Assembly (NCBI GenBank): GCA_900315495.1
Contig: OMZJ01000009.1
Span: 1-64,000 of the forward strand
Reading direction: 5' to 3'
Origin: an uncultured Lachnospiraceae bacterium
GTDB lineage: Bacteria; Bacillota; Clostridia; Lachnospirales; Lachnospiraceae
Length of the DNA: 64,000 bases
Within the stretch, counting starts at the first letter, position 1. Each line of letters opens with the position of its first letter. Below are positions 1-8,318 of this stretch, piece by piece. A program made the translations under genes and the position numbers. The notes beneath the pieces are model-generated. The model was given only the letters and a program-made list of their open reading frames with translations. It was not told the origin of the DNA and searched no databases.

Positions 1-127
1 ATCCGAATGCTTGATTTCATCTACATGATTCTTTGTTCAGAATCAATCATTTCGTCCGAATCATGAATCGAATCGATCATTCATAAATTGGCAATTAATA
101 TTAATCAGGAAAGGTTCTGCTTTACGA

Positions 128-2536
128 ATGAACGAACAGGTACTCTCTGTACTGGAATACGATAAAATTATCGGCATGCTCGCGGATCTCGCCGCCACCG
201 AGGGCGGGAAAAGTGCCTGCCGCGCGCTGCGCCCCATGAGCGATATTCGCGACATCATCTCCGCGCAGAAGGAGACTTCCGACGCGCTGGCCCGCGTTTA
301 CCGGAAGGGCGGCATGTCCTTCGGCGGCGTGAAGGATATCCGGGCATCTCTGGCCAGACTCCGGGTCGGCGCGTCCCTCAGCGCCGGCGAACTTCTGGGG
401 GTCGGGTCACTCCTTTCCGCAGTGAGCCGCGCCGTCTCCTACGGGAAACGGGACCCCGCAAAGGAGGACCGCCCGGCGGACGCGCTCGACGGCTACTATG
501 ATTCTCTCATGCCCTATCCCTCGCTGGAGCGGGAAATCACGCGCTGTATTCTCTCGGAGGACGAAATCGCCGATGATGCCAGCCCTGGCTTGAAGTCCGT
601 GCGCCGCGCTATCAAACTGACCGGTGAGCGCGTCCATCAGCAGCTCGCCGGGCTTCTCGCCAGCCAGCGCAGTCTCCTGCAGGATGCGGTGATCACCATG
701 CGGGACGGCCGCTACTGCGTGCCGGTCAAGGCGGAGAACAAATCCAGCGTGCCAGGCCTTGTGCACGACCAGAGTTCCAGCGGCTCGACCCTTTTCATCG
801 AACCGATGAGCGTGGTCAACCTCAATAACACGCTGAAAGAGCTGGAGGGTCAGGAGAAAAAGGAAATCGAGAAGGTTCTCGCGGATCTCTCGTCCCAGGC
901 AGCCGCGTTTGAAAAGGAAATCCACGCCGATCTGGAAATCCTGGAAAAGCTGGATTTCATCTTTGCCAAGGGCAGTCTCTCCCGTCAGATGCGCGGCGTG
1001 GAACCGCGGCTAACCACAAGGGGAATCATCCGCCTGAAGAAGGCGAGACACCCGCTGCTGGACCGGAAGAAGGTGGTTCCGATCGACCTGACGCTGGGGG
1101 AAACCTTTGACCAGCTGATCATCACCGGGCCGAACACCGGCGGAAAAACAGTCACGCTAAAGACGGTCGGCCTTCTCACCCTGATGGGATGCGCAGGACT
1201 GCACATCCCGGCCTTCGAGGGATCGACGATCAACGTCTTTCAAGAGGTTTGGGCGGATATCGGCGACCGCCAGAGCATCGAGCTCTCCCTCTCCACGTTT
1301 TCGGCGCACATGACCAACATCGTCCGGATTCTGAAGACAGCCGACCGGGATTCCCTGGTGCTGTTCGACGAGCTCTGTGCGGGCACCGACCCGAATGAGG
1401 GGGCCGCACTGGCGGAGTCGATTCTCTCCTATCTCCACGAGCAGAAAATCCGCACCATGGCGACCACCCACTACAGCGAGATCAAAATCTATGCGCTCTC
1501 CACAGACCATGTGGAAAATGCCTGCTGTGAATTCAATGTCGACACGCTGCAGCCGACCTATCGGCTGCTGATCGGAATCCCCGGCAAGAGCAACGCCTTC
1601 GCCATCTCCCACAAGCTCGGGCTTCCCGATTCGCTGATTGAAGACGCGCAGAAGCGAATGGATCACGAGAGCACCAGTTTTGAGGACGTCGTCGCCGGCC
1701 TCGAGGACTCCCGGGTGCGGATGGAGGAAGACCGCCGCAAAGCGGCAGAGGAACTGGCAGAAGCCGAGCGCATCCGCAGGGATCTGGCGGAGCAGCGCCG
1801 GCAGCTGGACGAAAAGCGGGAGGCAATCCTGCAGAAATCCCGCGACAAGGCCGCGAAGGTGCTGCAGGACGCCAAGGATTACGCGGACGAGTCCATCCGG
1901 ATTCTGAACAAGACCGCGGAGGACGGCGGCGTGAGCCGGATGATGGAACAGGAGCGCACCAGACTCCGCGAAAAATTGAATCAGGTGTCCTCGGTTCCCG
2001 AAAAGCGTGCGCCGAAGCCAAAAAAGAAAAACACACCCGATCCTGCAGCGCTTCGGATCGGCGACACTGTCAAGGTGCTGTCCATGGGGTTGGAGGGCAC
2101 TGTGACCAGCCTTCCGGACGCGGGCGGAAACCTGACCGTACAGATGGGAATCCTGACCACCCAGGTCAATGTCAAAGATCTGGAGATGGTCCGGAGCGAG
2201 GCCGCAGAAAAGAAGGAGAAAGCGTCCTTCGGCTCCGCATCCCGCAGATCGTCCGGCGCCTCCGCGCAGGCCCAGATGGACAAGGCGTCCCGCATCTCCC
2301 CGGAGATCAACCTGATCGGCATGACGGTGGACGAGGCCCTGCCTGTCCTGGACAAATATCTGGACGACGCTTACCTCTCCCATCTCGACAAGGTCCGCAT
2401 TGTGCACGGGCGCGGCACGGGTGCACTGAAGAATGCGGTCTGGCAGAAGCTCCGGAAAACTTCTTACATCAAGGAGTACCGCCTGGGCGTATACGGCGAG
2501 GGCGATTCCGGCGTGACCATCGCCACGTTCCAATAA
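128..2536 (+). CDS. mutS2: Endonuclease MutS2 (DNA/ribosome rescue ATPase)
   Basis: Full-length 802-residue MutS2. The MutS-type ATPase has a Walker A motif GPNTGGKT near residue 335 and a Walker B/signature region (LFDELCAGTDPNEGA) near 410. A charged coiled coil follows (about 520-640). The C-terminal Smr nuclease domain (about 727-802) carries HGRGTGAL, close to the canonical HGKGTG. The family lacks the mismatch-binding domain; it has been linked to recombination control and, in Bacillus, to splitting collided ribosomes. The ATG start is preceded by AGGAAAGG about 12 bases upstream and matches the usual MutS2 N-terminus. The gene stands alone on the plus strand and ends at a hairpin terminator. 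Confidence 0.96.
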   Translation: MNEQVLSVLEYDKIIGMLADLAATEGGKSACRALRPMSDIRDIISAQKETSDALARVYRKGGMSFGGVKDIRASLARLRVGASLSAGELLGVGSLLSAVSRAVSYGKRDPAKEDRPADALDGYYDSLMPYPSLEREITRCILSEDEIADDASPGLKSVRRAIKLTGERVHQQLAGLLASQRSLLQDAVITMRDGRYCVPVKAENKSSVPGLVHDQSSSGSTLFIEPMSVVNLNNTLKELEGQEKKEIEKVLADLSSQAAAFEKEIHADLEILEKLDFIFAKGSLSRQMRGVEPRLTTRGIIRLKKARHPLLDRKKVVPIDLTLGETFDQLIITGPNTGGKTVTLKTVGLLTLMGCAGLHIPAFEGSTINVFQEVWADIGDRQSIELSLSTFSAHMTNIVRILKTADRDSLVLFDELCAGTDPNEGAALAESILSYLHEQKIRTMATTHYSEIKIYALSTDHVENACCEFNVDTLQPTYRLLIGIPGKSNAFAISHKLGLPDSLIEDAQKRMDHESTSFEDVVAGLEDSRVRMEEDRRKAAEELAEAERIRRDLAEQRRQLDEKREAILQKSRDKAAKVLQDAKDYADESIRILNKTAEDGGVSRMMEQERTRLREKLNQVSSVPEKRAPKPKKKNTPDPAALRIGDTVKVLSMGLEGTVTSLPDAGGNLTVQMGILTTQVNVKDLEMVRSEAAEKKEKASFGSASRRSSGASAQAQMDKASRISPEINLIGMTVDEALPVLDKYLDDAYLSHLDKVRIVHGRGTGALKNAVWQKLRKTSYIKEYRLGVYGEGDSGVTIATFQ

Positions 2537-2581
2537 AACGGGGGCCTGTATCGCCGGTGCAGGTTTCAGGGCAGACAAGAA

Positions 2582-2623
2582 CGGCGGTGAATTCCCTTTT
2601 TGGGGGGATTCACCGCCGCTTTT
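2582..2623 (+). terminator. Rho-independent terminator of mutS2
   Basis: The inverted repeat GGCGGTGAAT/ATTCACCGCC (2583-2592 with 2608-2617) has additional C/G pairs towards the loop and is followed by a short T-run. It lies 46 bases after the mutS2 stop and also separates the convergent trmL. Confidence 0.8.
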
Positions 2624-2638
2624 GTGATACTGCGACGT

Positions 2639-3184
2639 TTATTCGAGGCCATGCCTCGCCACCGGTCCGCTCTCTGTCCCGGTGCTGTGCCAGACGGAAT
2701 GGTGCAGCGCACCCTCCTCCTGGAGCCCGCGGAATCCGGTCTGCCGGAGCGCCTCATAGATGACGACTGCCACCGAATTGGAGAGGTTCAGCGAGCGGAT
2801 CTCCGGGAACATCGGAATCCGCACGCACGCACTCTCATGTGCGACCAGAATCTCCTCGGGAATTCCGGCGCTTTCCTTCCCGAACATGATCCAGCTGTCC
2901 GGAGTATACACCGCCTCGGTGTAGCTGCGGTAGGCCTTTGTTGTCGCAAACAGCATCTGCCGCTCCGCCGCAGGGTTTTTCGCCCAGAATTCCGCCAGGT
3001 TCCGGTACAGCCGGTAATTCAGCTTCGGCCAGTAATCCATGCCGGCGCGGCGCAGATTCTTTTCATCGATCTGAAACCCCAGGGGTTCGATCAGATGCAG
3101 CACGCTCCCGGTCGCCACACAGGTCCGGCCGATGTTTCCGGTATTGGCCGGGATTTCCGGCTCGAGCAGAACGACATTCAGCAC
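2639..3184 (-). CDS. trmL: tRNA (cytidine/uridine-34 2'-O)-methyltransferase TrmL
   Basis: This 181-residue SpoU/SPOUT methyltransferase has the typical TrmL start (LLEPEIPANTGNIGRTC), the central block LRRAGMDYW and the C-terminal knot SLNLSNSVAVVIYEALRQ. TrmL methylates the wobble ribose of tRNA-Leu using S-adenosylmethionine. The start is GTG at 3184, inside the stop of the upstream aminotransferase (7-base overlap). A GGAGGG site 9 bases upstream supports it. About 20 residues follow the catalytic core and look dispensable. It is the last gene of a minus-strand cluster. Confidence 0.93.
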   Translation of the reverse strand: MLNVVLLEPEIPANTGNIGRTCVATGSVLHLIEPLGFQIDEKNLRRAGMDYWPKLNYRLYRNLAEFWAKNPAAERQMLFATTKAYRSYTEAVYTPDSWIMFGKESAGIPEEILVAHESACVRIPMFPEIRSLNLSNSVAVVIYEALRQTGFRGLQEEGALHHSVWHSTGTESGPVARHGLE

Positions 3185-4362
3185 GATTCGGATCCCTCCT
3201 GCACCGGAAGTTTACCGATAAAGTCCTTCATCCTTCCCATAGCTTCCTTCAGCCGGTCCAGGGAATAGGCATAGGAAATCCGGACGAATCCCTCGCCGCT
3301 CTCACCGAACGCGGTGCCGGGAACGACCGCAACCTTCTCCTCCCGGAGGAACCTTGTCGCGAATTCATCGCTGGACATTCCGAACTTTTTGATGCTGGGG
3401 AAGACATAGAACGCGCCGTAAGGCGTGAAGCAGGGCAGCCCCATCTCCTTGAACGCATTCAGCAGGTACCTTCTGCGCATGTCGTAGGATTCCCGCATCA
3501 TGCGGACATCGTCGTCACCGTTCCGCAGCGCCTCAACGGCGGCGTACTGGCTGGTGGTCGGCGCGCACATGATGGCAAACTGGTGGATCTTGACCATCTG
3601 GCGGATGATCTCCTCTGGACCGCAGGCGTAGCCCAGACGCCATCCGGTCATCGCGTACGCCTTGGAGAATCCGTTGATCAGAATCGTGCGCTCCTTCATG
3701 CCGGGGCAGGCCGCGATGGTAGCGGGGGTTCCGCGGTAGGTGAGCTCCGTATAGATCTCATCGGAAATCACGTAGATATCCTTCTCCACGCAGATCTTTG
3801 CAATGGCGGCCAGATCCTCCGCGGTCATCACCGCGCCGGTCGGATTATTCGGGAACGGCAGAACCAGGATCTTTGTCCGGTCCGTCACTGCTGCCAGCAG
3901 TTCCTCCGGCATCAGGCGGAAATCATTCTCCTCCTTCAGCGGGATGATCACCGGCTTTCCGTCGGCAAGGATCGCGCAGGGCTCGTAGGAGACATAGCTG
4001 GGCTGCGGGATGATCACTTCATCCCCCGGATTCAGCATGGCGCGCATCGCGGCGTCGATGGCTTCCGATCCGCCGACGGTCACAAAGACTTCCTTGTCCG
4101 GGTCATATTCCACATCAAAGCGGCGGGCCAGATACCGGCAGATCTCCACCTTGAGCTCCTTCAGGCCGGAGTTGGAGGTATAGAAGGTACGGCCTTTTTC
4201 CAGGGAATAAATTCCCTCTTCGCGGATGTGCCAGGGTGTCTCGAAGTCCGGCTCACCGACACCCAGCGAAATGGCATCCTTCATTTCCGTCACGATATCA
4301 AAAAATTTCCGGATGCCGGAGGGTTTGATGGAAGCAACCTTGTCAGCAATCGGATTCTTCAT
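3178..4362 (-). CDS. Class I/II PLP-dependent aminotransferase
   Basis: This 394-residue fold-type I aminotransferase of the AspC/AlaT/PatA kind has FPNNPTGAVM (cofactor-binding Asn), SDEIYTEL (Asp contacting pyridine N), the Schiff-base lysine in GFSKAYAMTGWRLGY, and the C-terminal Arg in FVRISYAYS. It would move amino groups between an amino acid and 2-oxoglutarate or pyruvate; the exact substrate cannot be told from sequence. It overlaps the upstream Lrp-type regulator by ATGA and the downstream trmL by 7 bases, so the three genes are probably translationally coupled. Confidence 0.92.
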   Translation of the reverse strand: MKNPIADKVASIKPSGIRKFFDIVTEMKDAISLGVGEPDFETPWHIREEGIYSLEKGRTFYTSNSGLKELKVEICRYLARRFDVEYDPDKEVFVTVGGSEAIDAAMRAMLNPGDEVIIPQPSYVSYEPCAILADGKPVIIPLKEENDFRLMPEELLAAVTDRTKILVLPFPNNPTGAVMTAEDLAAIAKICVEKDIYVISDEIYTELTYRGTPATIAACPGMKERTILINGFSKAYAMTGWRLGYACGPEEIIRQMVKIHQFAIMCAPTTSQYAAVEALRNGDDDVRMMRESYDMRRRYLLNAFKEMGLPCFTPYGAFYVFPSIKKFGMSSDEFATRFLREEKVAVVPGTAFGESGEGFVRISYAYSLDRLKEAMGRMKDFIGKLPVQEGSESC

Positions 4363-4844
4363 GGCGTCACCTGAATTCTTCTGTCTTCCTCGTCTTCGCT
4401 GGAGAAAACGGTGCCATCCTGCTTGTATTTCTTGAGAACAAAGTGTGTGGACGTGCTGAGCACCTGATCCTGGGTGGAGAGCTTGCTGGCGACGAACAGC
4501 GCCACATCGCGCATGGTCTTGCCCTCGATGATCACCATCAGATCGAAGCCGCCGGACATCAGGTAGCAGGAATCGACCTCCGGAAAGCTGTAAATCCGGC
4601 GCGCGATCTTGTCAAAACCAAGTCCGCGCTGCGGTGTCACCTTGACCTCGATCAGCGCCTGAACCTTTTCCTCGGACGTATTCTCCCAGTTAATCATGGT
4701 ATGATAGCCGCAGATGACATGATCCCGCTCCATCTCTGCAATGGCATTGGCAACATCAACCTCTGACTCGCCCAGAAGCACCGCAAGGTCATGCAGATCG
4801 ATCCGGCTGTTCTTCTCCAGGACAGCGAGTATTCTTTCTTTCAT
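4359..4844 (-). CDS. Lrp/AsnC-family transcriptional regulator
   Basis: This 161-residue protein has an N-terminal winged helix-turn-helix (ILAVLEKNSRIDLHDLAVLL) and a C-terminal RAM/ligand-binding domain (about 65-140) with the YLMSGGFDLMVIIEG segment typical of Lrp-like regulators. Such proteins usually sense amino acids. Its stop overlaps the aminotransferase start by four bases, so the most economical reading is local control of that enzyme in response to an amino acid. The ATG is preceded by GAGGAGG. Effector and targets are unknown. Confidence 0.92.
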   Translation of the reverse strand: MKERILAVLEKNSRIDLHDLAVLLGESEVDVANAIAEMERDHVICGYHTMINWENTSEEKVQALIEVKVTPQRGLGFDKIARRIYSFPEVDSCYLMSGGFDLMVIIEGKTMRDVALFVASKLSTQDQVLSTSTHFVLKKYKQDGTVFSSEDEEDRRIQVTP

Positions 4845-4896
4845 GGAAGCTCCTCCTCATTCTGTAAATGAATACTGCAGCGATTTTTTTATTTTA

Positions 4897-5997
4897 TCAT
4901 GCCTGCACGGGGAATTCCAGTCCCTTTGCCAGGGTGTCGGCGGCAGGCCGGTCCAGATACCGGATTTCACCGCGGTTTTCAATGATTTTATCCCGGTCAG
5001 CGCGGATGGTTCCGATCACCTGCGCCGGAAATCCCGCTGCGCGGAAACATTCCAGAACGCGCGCCGGCCGGCAGGTGACCGTCAGAGCACAGCCGTCCGA
5101 AGCCATCTGGTAGGGATTGCACGCAAAGACGTCGCAGATTTCGATGGTCTCCTGCCGGATCGGGATCTCCGGAAGCCGGACAGAAAAGCCCCGGTTCCAC
5201 CCCTCCGCCAGATACCAGAGCGCCGCAAAAATTCCGCCCTCCCCGACAGCGCAGACATACAGGTCATCTCTGCCCTCTTCCGGCCTTCCTGCCAGAGCGG
5301 CCGCCGATGGGATGCAGAAATGCCGCAGACCCGCCGGGACAGCGCCGGACAGGAAGTTTTCCGAAAAGTGTGCGGAGAGATCCGTGTGCCGCACTTCCGC
5401 CAGAACCGCGCTTCCGCTCTCCCCGGCAGACCCGGCAGCAATAACAGACCAGCCTTCTGGATTCTCCGGCCGGGACAGGGGGCAGATCTGCTGTCCCGTC
5501 ACGGTGACCGTCACCACCGGTTCCGCGATCTGTGCGGAGACTGACGCGGTGGTCTGAATCCGGCAGGAAAAGTGTTTTGCCGTATCGGCGCCGGCAAATT
5601 TCCGGACTGTACCGGCGCCGGCGAAATTCTGCGGCCTGGCGGCACCGGCTGTATTCTGTGCCGCGCCGGGATCTGCAGCAGCCGTGAGAGCAGTTGCCGA
5701 TAGGAGTTCTTCCAGGGGGCGAATTCCGGCCAGGCGGGCGTGCAGCCACTGCTCCGCGGTCCCCTCCGGAAGGAGATACAGGATTTGGGCAGAGCAGTCC
5801 TCCGCTCCGCGGGCACGGCACTGGTTGAGCGCACGCACAAAGATCATCCGGGTCAGCCAGTCAGCAGCCTTTTCGTCTGCGGCCGGCAGAATCTGCTGCA
5901 GGGTACTGCTGATGATGCCGGAATGAGCCTGCGGCATTCCGCGCAGAAGCCCGCACCGCTTTTCCGTATTATAGGGAAGTCTGATATTCATCCTCAC
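4897..5997 (-). CDS. Degenerate AIR-synthase/HypE-like protein
   Basis: This 366-residue protein has a C-terminal half (about 230-355) that follows the AIR-synthase-related/HypE C-terminal fold: GEGGIFAALWYLAEG, IPIRQETIEICDVF, then VIGTIRADRDKIIENRGE. Relatives near Lrp/aminotransferase genes in Lachnospiraceae keep an N-terminal G-x-G-E-D-C ATP/metal site; here I cannot find it, and the usual D-V-S-E-G-G reads AVGEGG. Residues 105-150 are an Ala-rich insert with near-repeats (NFAGAGTV, KFAGADTA). It is probably non-catalytic or strongly diverged. The start is GTG 5997 or ATG 5991; AGGAGA lies just upstream. It lies 52 bases before the Lrp gene and probably shares its transcript. Confidence 0.6.
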   Translation of the reverse strand: MRMNIRLPYNTEKRCGLLRGMPQAHSGIISSTLQQILPAADEKAADWLTRMIFVRALNQCRARGAEDCSAQILYLLPEGTAEQWLHARLAGIRPLEELLSATALTAAADPGAAQNTAGAARPQNFAGAGTVRKFAGADTAKHFSCRIQTTASVSAQIAEPVVTVTVTGQQICPLSRPENPEGWSVIAAGSAGESGSAVLAEVRHTDLSAHFSENFLSGAVPAGLRHFCIPSAAALAGRPEEGRDDLYVCAVGEGGIFAALWYLAEGWNRGFSVRLPEIPIRQETIEICDVFACNPYQMASDGCALTVTCRPARVLECFRAAGFPAQVIGTIRADRDKIIENRGEIRYLDRPAADTLAKGLEFPVQA

Positions 5998-6066
5998 TCT
6001 TTCTCCTGTTTCCTGCTTCTTACAGCTTTTCCTCGCAGTTCTCTTTCCATCATGTGTTCCGCCGTG

Positions 6067-6106
6067 AAAAAACGGACCACAGCCGCCTTTCGGCGCTGTG
6101 ATCCGT
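6067..6106 (-). terminator. Terminator downstream of the VanW-family gene
   Basis: An imperfect hairpin (arms about 6072-6087 and 6091-6106, tip GCC-TTTC-GGC) is followed on the minus strand by six T. It lies about 115 bases past the stop of the VanW-family gene. Confidence 0.7.
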
Positions 6107-6222
6107 CAAAATTCGTTCACTGGCATTTTCACGGGCCGGACGGACGAAACAAAGAACGACAGATCAGGCGGTCCCTGCACAACCCATGGCAGGAATCCGA
6201 AATGCCCTGCTGCGGTTCCTCC

Positions 6223-7812
6223 TCAGGGCGTGTAGTTTCCCGATGCGGCGCTCGGGTTCCACGGCTGCCCATTCTTGAACGTGATGCTGTGGTAAATATC
6301 CCAACCGAGATATTTATACACCGCATTGGGGGAAGAACTGGGAATCGCCTGGCTGGACACATTGCAGTCCGAGGCGATGTAGATGGTTCCGGTCATCTGC
6401 CGGTAGGTGTCGGAGTTCCACTGCGTCACCTCTGTCTCGGTCTCCACACCGTTGGCGTCCGTCACATAGACATGGCGGTAGGATACCGCTTTCACATACG
6501 GGTGAGTCTCCACATCGGCCACCGCCTTGCTGGAGATGCTGGCACCTGCCCCGTAGGTCGCAACGTCATTGTTCACGACCACATTGTAGAGGGGATTCGG
6601 AAACTGCACATCCAGTACCTGCCAGGAGAAATCCACCCGGCGGGACGGATCCTCATCGATGCCGTAGACTCTCGCATACAGGGTGCCGTCACTGACAAAC
6701 ATCTCCAGATAGATCGGGTTGGAAAAGTCATTGCGGAACACCAGATCCTTGGATCCCTCCGCGACCGCGGCATCCAGCGCGGGCGCAACATAGGTGACAA
6801 TCATCGAATGCGCGCTGCGCTGCAGAATGGTCACCTCGGCGCGGATCAGCGCATTGTAGAGCGTTGTCGTGGTCTGGCATACACCGCCGCCGACGGCCGG
6901 CACCTGTTTTCCCTCCTCATAGCCCGGGGCGACCAGATAGCCGTCATCCTCCGTCTGCGGGCCGTAGAGCGTCAGCGCCGATGTCTGCTGACCGGGATAG
7001 AGAACCGTCCCGTTGACGCGCGACGCGGAGAGCTCGATATTGGCGGTGCGGTTGGGAATTCCGAGATTTCCGGTGCTCCACTCGCCGAGCGGGGTATCCG
7101 AGAATGCGAAGTTGGCGGAGGTCCACTGGGCGGGAACATCCGTATAAGGCAGATCGTAGTTGATCGCATCGGTGTTGGCCCAGTCGCTGATCTGTGCGGT
7201 CAGCTCCGAGACTATGCTGTCCGTATCAAAGCTGTGCCCCGTCACTTCCGGCGTGACGACGAATGCGCCGTTCTGCCGGGTCACCGTCGCATCCACCGGG
7301 TCCGAGGTGAAATACGCGGCCAGATCTGATACGACCTTGCTGAGCGAACTCTGATCAAACGTGAGATCGATGGTCAGGTCCTCCGGGCTCACATCCAGCG
7401 TTTTCTGCATTTTATACTGCTCGATGAAGTTTCCAGTCGGAAGATATGAGCGGATGGTATCCTTCAGATCCGGATTGGACCAGGTAACGCCGAAGCTCTC
7501 CCCGTTATAGTTATAGACGTTATCGCCGAACACGGTCAGTGTGATGGCGCGCTGCTGTCTAGTCTGTACATATTGATCGATGAAGGAATCCGCCTCCTCA
7601 ATCGTCATTCCCTCCAGACTCTGCCCGGCCACGCTGATGCCGCTCTGGAAAACGGCCTCACCGCTCATCCGGACGTCCATATCGAAGGTTTTCGTCTCCG
7701 CTTCCGTGACCGGCGCATCGCCGGCAAGAACCCTTCCGGAAGACAGCGCACCGGCACCCGCCATCACAGCGGCACCCGCAGACAGTGTGACGAAAAACTT
7801 TCTGAAATTCAT
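6223..7812 (-). CDS. Exported VanW-family (YoaR-like) cell-wall protein
   Basis: This 529-residue exported protein starts MNFRKFFVTLSAG and has an Ala/Gly-rich signal segment. Residues about 40-210 resemble the repeated peptidoglycan-binding domain found in YoaR/VanW proteins. The VanW core follows, with the hallmark VGGGVCQTTTTLYNAL near residue 310 and RSAHSMIVTYV. The C-terminal 90 residues have no recognised domain. VanW proteins are cell-surface proteins of unresolved biochemistry, often in glycopeptide or cell-wall loci. ATG 7812 has GGAGAGG a few bases upstream; an ATG 30 bases further upstream lacks such a site. The gene is monocistronic between a promoter and a terminator. Confidence 0.85.
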   Translation of the reverse strand: MNFRKFFVTLSAGAAVMAGAGALSSGRVLAGDAPVTEAETKTFDMDVRMSGEAVFQSGISVAGQSLEGMTIEEADSFIDQYVQTRQQRAITLTVFGDNVYNYNGESFGVTWSNPDLKDTIRSYLPTGNFIEQYKMQKTLDVSPEDLTIDLTFDQSSLSKVVSDLAAYFTSDPVDATVTRQNGAFVVTPEVTGHSFDTDSIVSELTAQISDWANTDAINYDLPYTDVPAQWTSANFAFSDTPLGEWSTGNLGIPNRTANIELSASRVNGTVLYPGQQTSALTLYGPQTEDDGYLVAPGYEEGKQVPAVGGGVCQTTTTLYNALIRAEVTILQRSAHSMIVTYVAPALDAAVAEGSKDLVFRNDFSNPIYLEMFVSDGTLYARVYGIDEDPSRRVDFSWQVLDVQFPNPLYNVVVNNDVATYGAGASISSKAVADVETHPYVKAVSYRHVYVTDANGVETETEVTQWNSDTYRQMTGTIYIASDCNVSSQAIPSSSPNAVYKYLGWDIYHSITFKNGQPWNPSAASGNYTP

Positions 7813-7862
7813 TTCCCTCTCCTTCATCTTTCGTAAAGTCATTCGAAAAGCGAACGTTTCTT

Positions 7863-7891
7863 ATTATGGCACAGCTGCACCCGCAGATCAA
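7863..7891 (-). promoter_or_regulatory. Sigma-A-type promoter of the VanW-family gene
   Basis: On the minus strand, TTGATC (7886-7891) and CATAAT (7863-7868) are separated by 17 bases, about 50 bases before the chosen ATG. Confidence 0.65.
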
Positions 7892-8094
7892 TCCTTTTTC
7901 GGAAATCGGCGGCTGTGCGCAATGCTCTTATATCTTAACACAGAAGTCTGATTCTCCGGCCCTGCTATTCCTTACAAAAAGCTTACAAATTTGTATTTGA
8001 TAAATTTTCTGTCCGCAGCCCGGAGATCCGGCAGATTTTCTGTCTGACGCCCGGAACCCCTGCCTGTTTTATTCGGTGAATTTATGTCCATGTC

Positions 8095-8123
8095 TTGTTT
8101 TCAGGCGGGCTTTATGGAATAAT
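8095..8123 (+). promoter_or_regulatory. Weak promoter candidate for the UDP-sugar pyrophosphorylase
   Basis: TTGTTT (8095-8100) and AATAAT (8118-8123) are separated by 17 bases. The match is only moderate, and the resulting leader would be about 185 bases long. Confidence 0.35.
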
Positions 8124-8276
8124 GGAAGTAATTTCAGCAAGGGTACCGGAGAACAGTTCCATTTCGCCGTGTCCATCCACAGCAGTCAGCGAATCATCCC
8201 GACGGGAGGATTCCGAGATTCACAACAACAAACGAATTCTGCAGCATGCAGGGTTCAGAAAGGAGAAGCCGGCCGG

Positions 8277-8318
8277 ATGCGGCAGAAAGTCTGCGCTGAC
8301 GCCGGCAGACAGGTATGA
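8277..8318 (+). CDS. 13-codon leader ORF coupled to the downstream gene
   Basis: A short frame begins at ATG 8277 and reads MRQKVCADAGRQV then TGA. A strong AAAGGAG site lies 11 bases upstream (8259-8265). Its stop overlaps the start of the uridylyltransferase gene as ATGA. That gene itself has almost no ribosome binding site (only AGG directly before its ATG). The arrangement suggests translational coupling: ribosomes loading on the short ORF would deliver translation to the enzyme. Whether the peptide has its own function cannot be judged. Confidence 0.45.
   Translation: MRQKVCADAGRQV

Larger units (their letters stand above)
7813..8276. other. Divergent intergenic region, no further gene seen
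   Basis: This spacer between the VanW-family gene (minus) and the UDP-sugar pyrophosphorylase (plus) holds a good minus-strand promoter at 7863-7891, a weak plus-strand promoter candidate at 8095-8123, and an AT-rich imperfect palindrome around 7983-8008. The long plus-strand leader (about 190 bases) contains no coding potential I trust except the short ORF listed separately. Confidence 0.5.
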
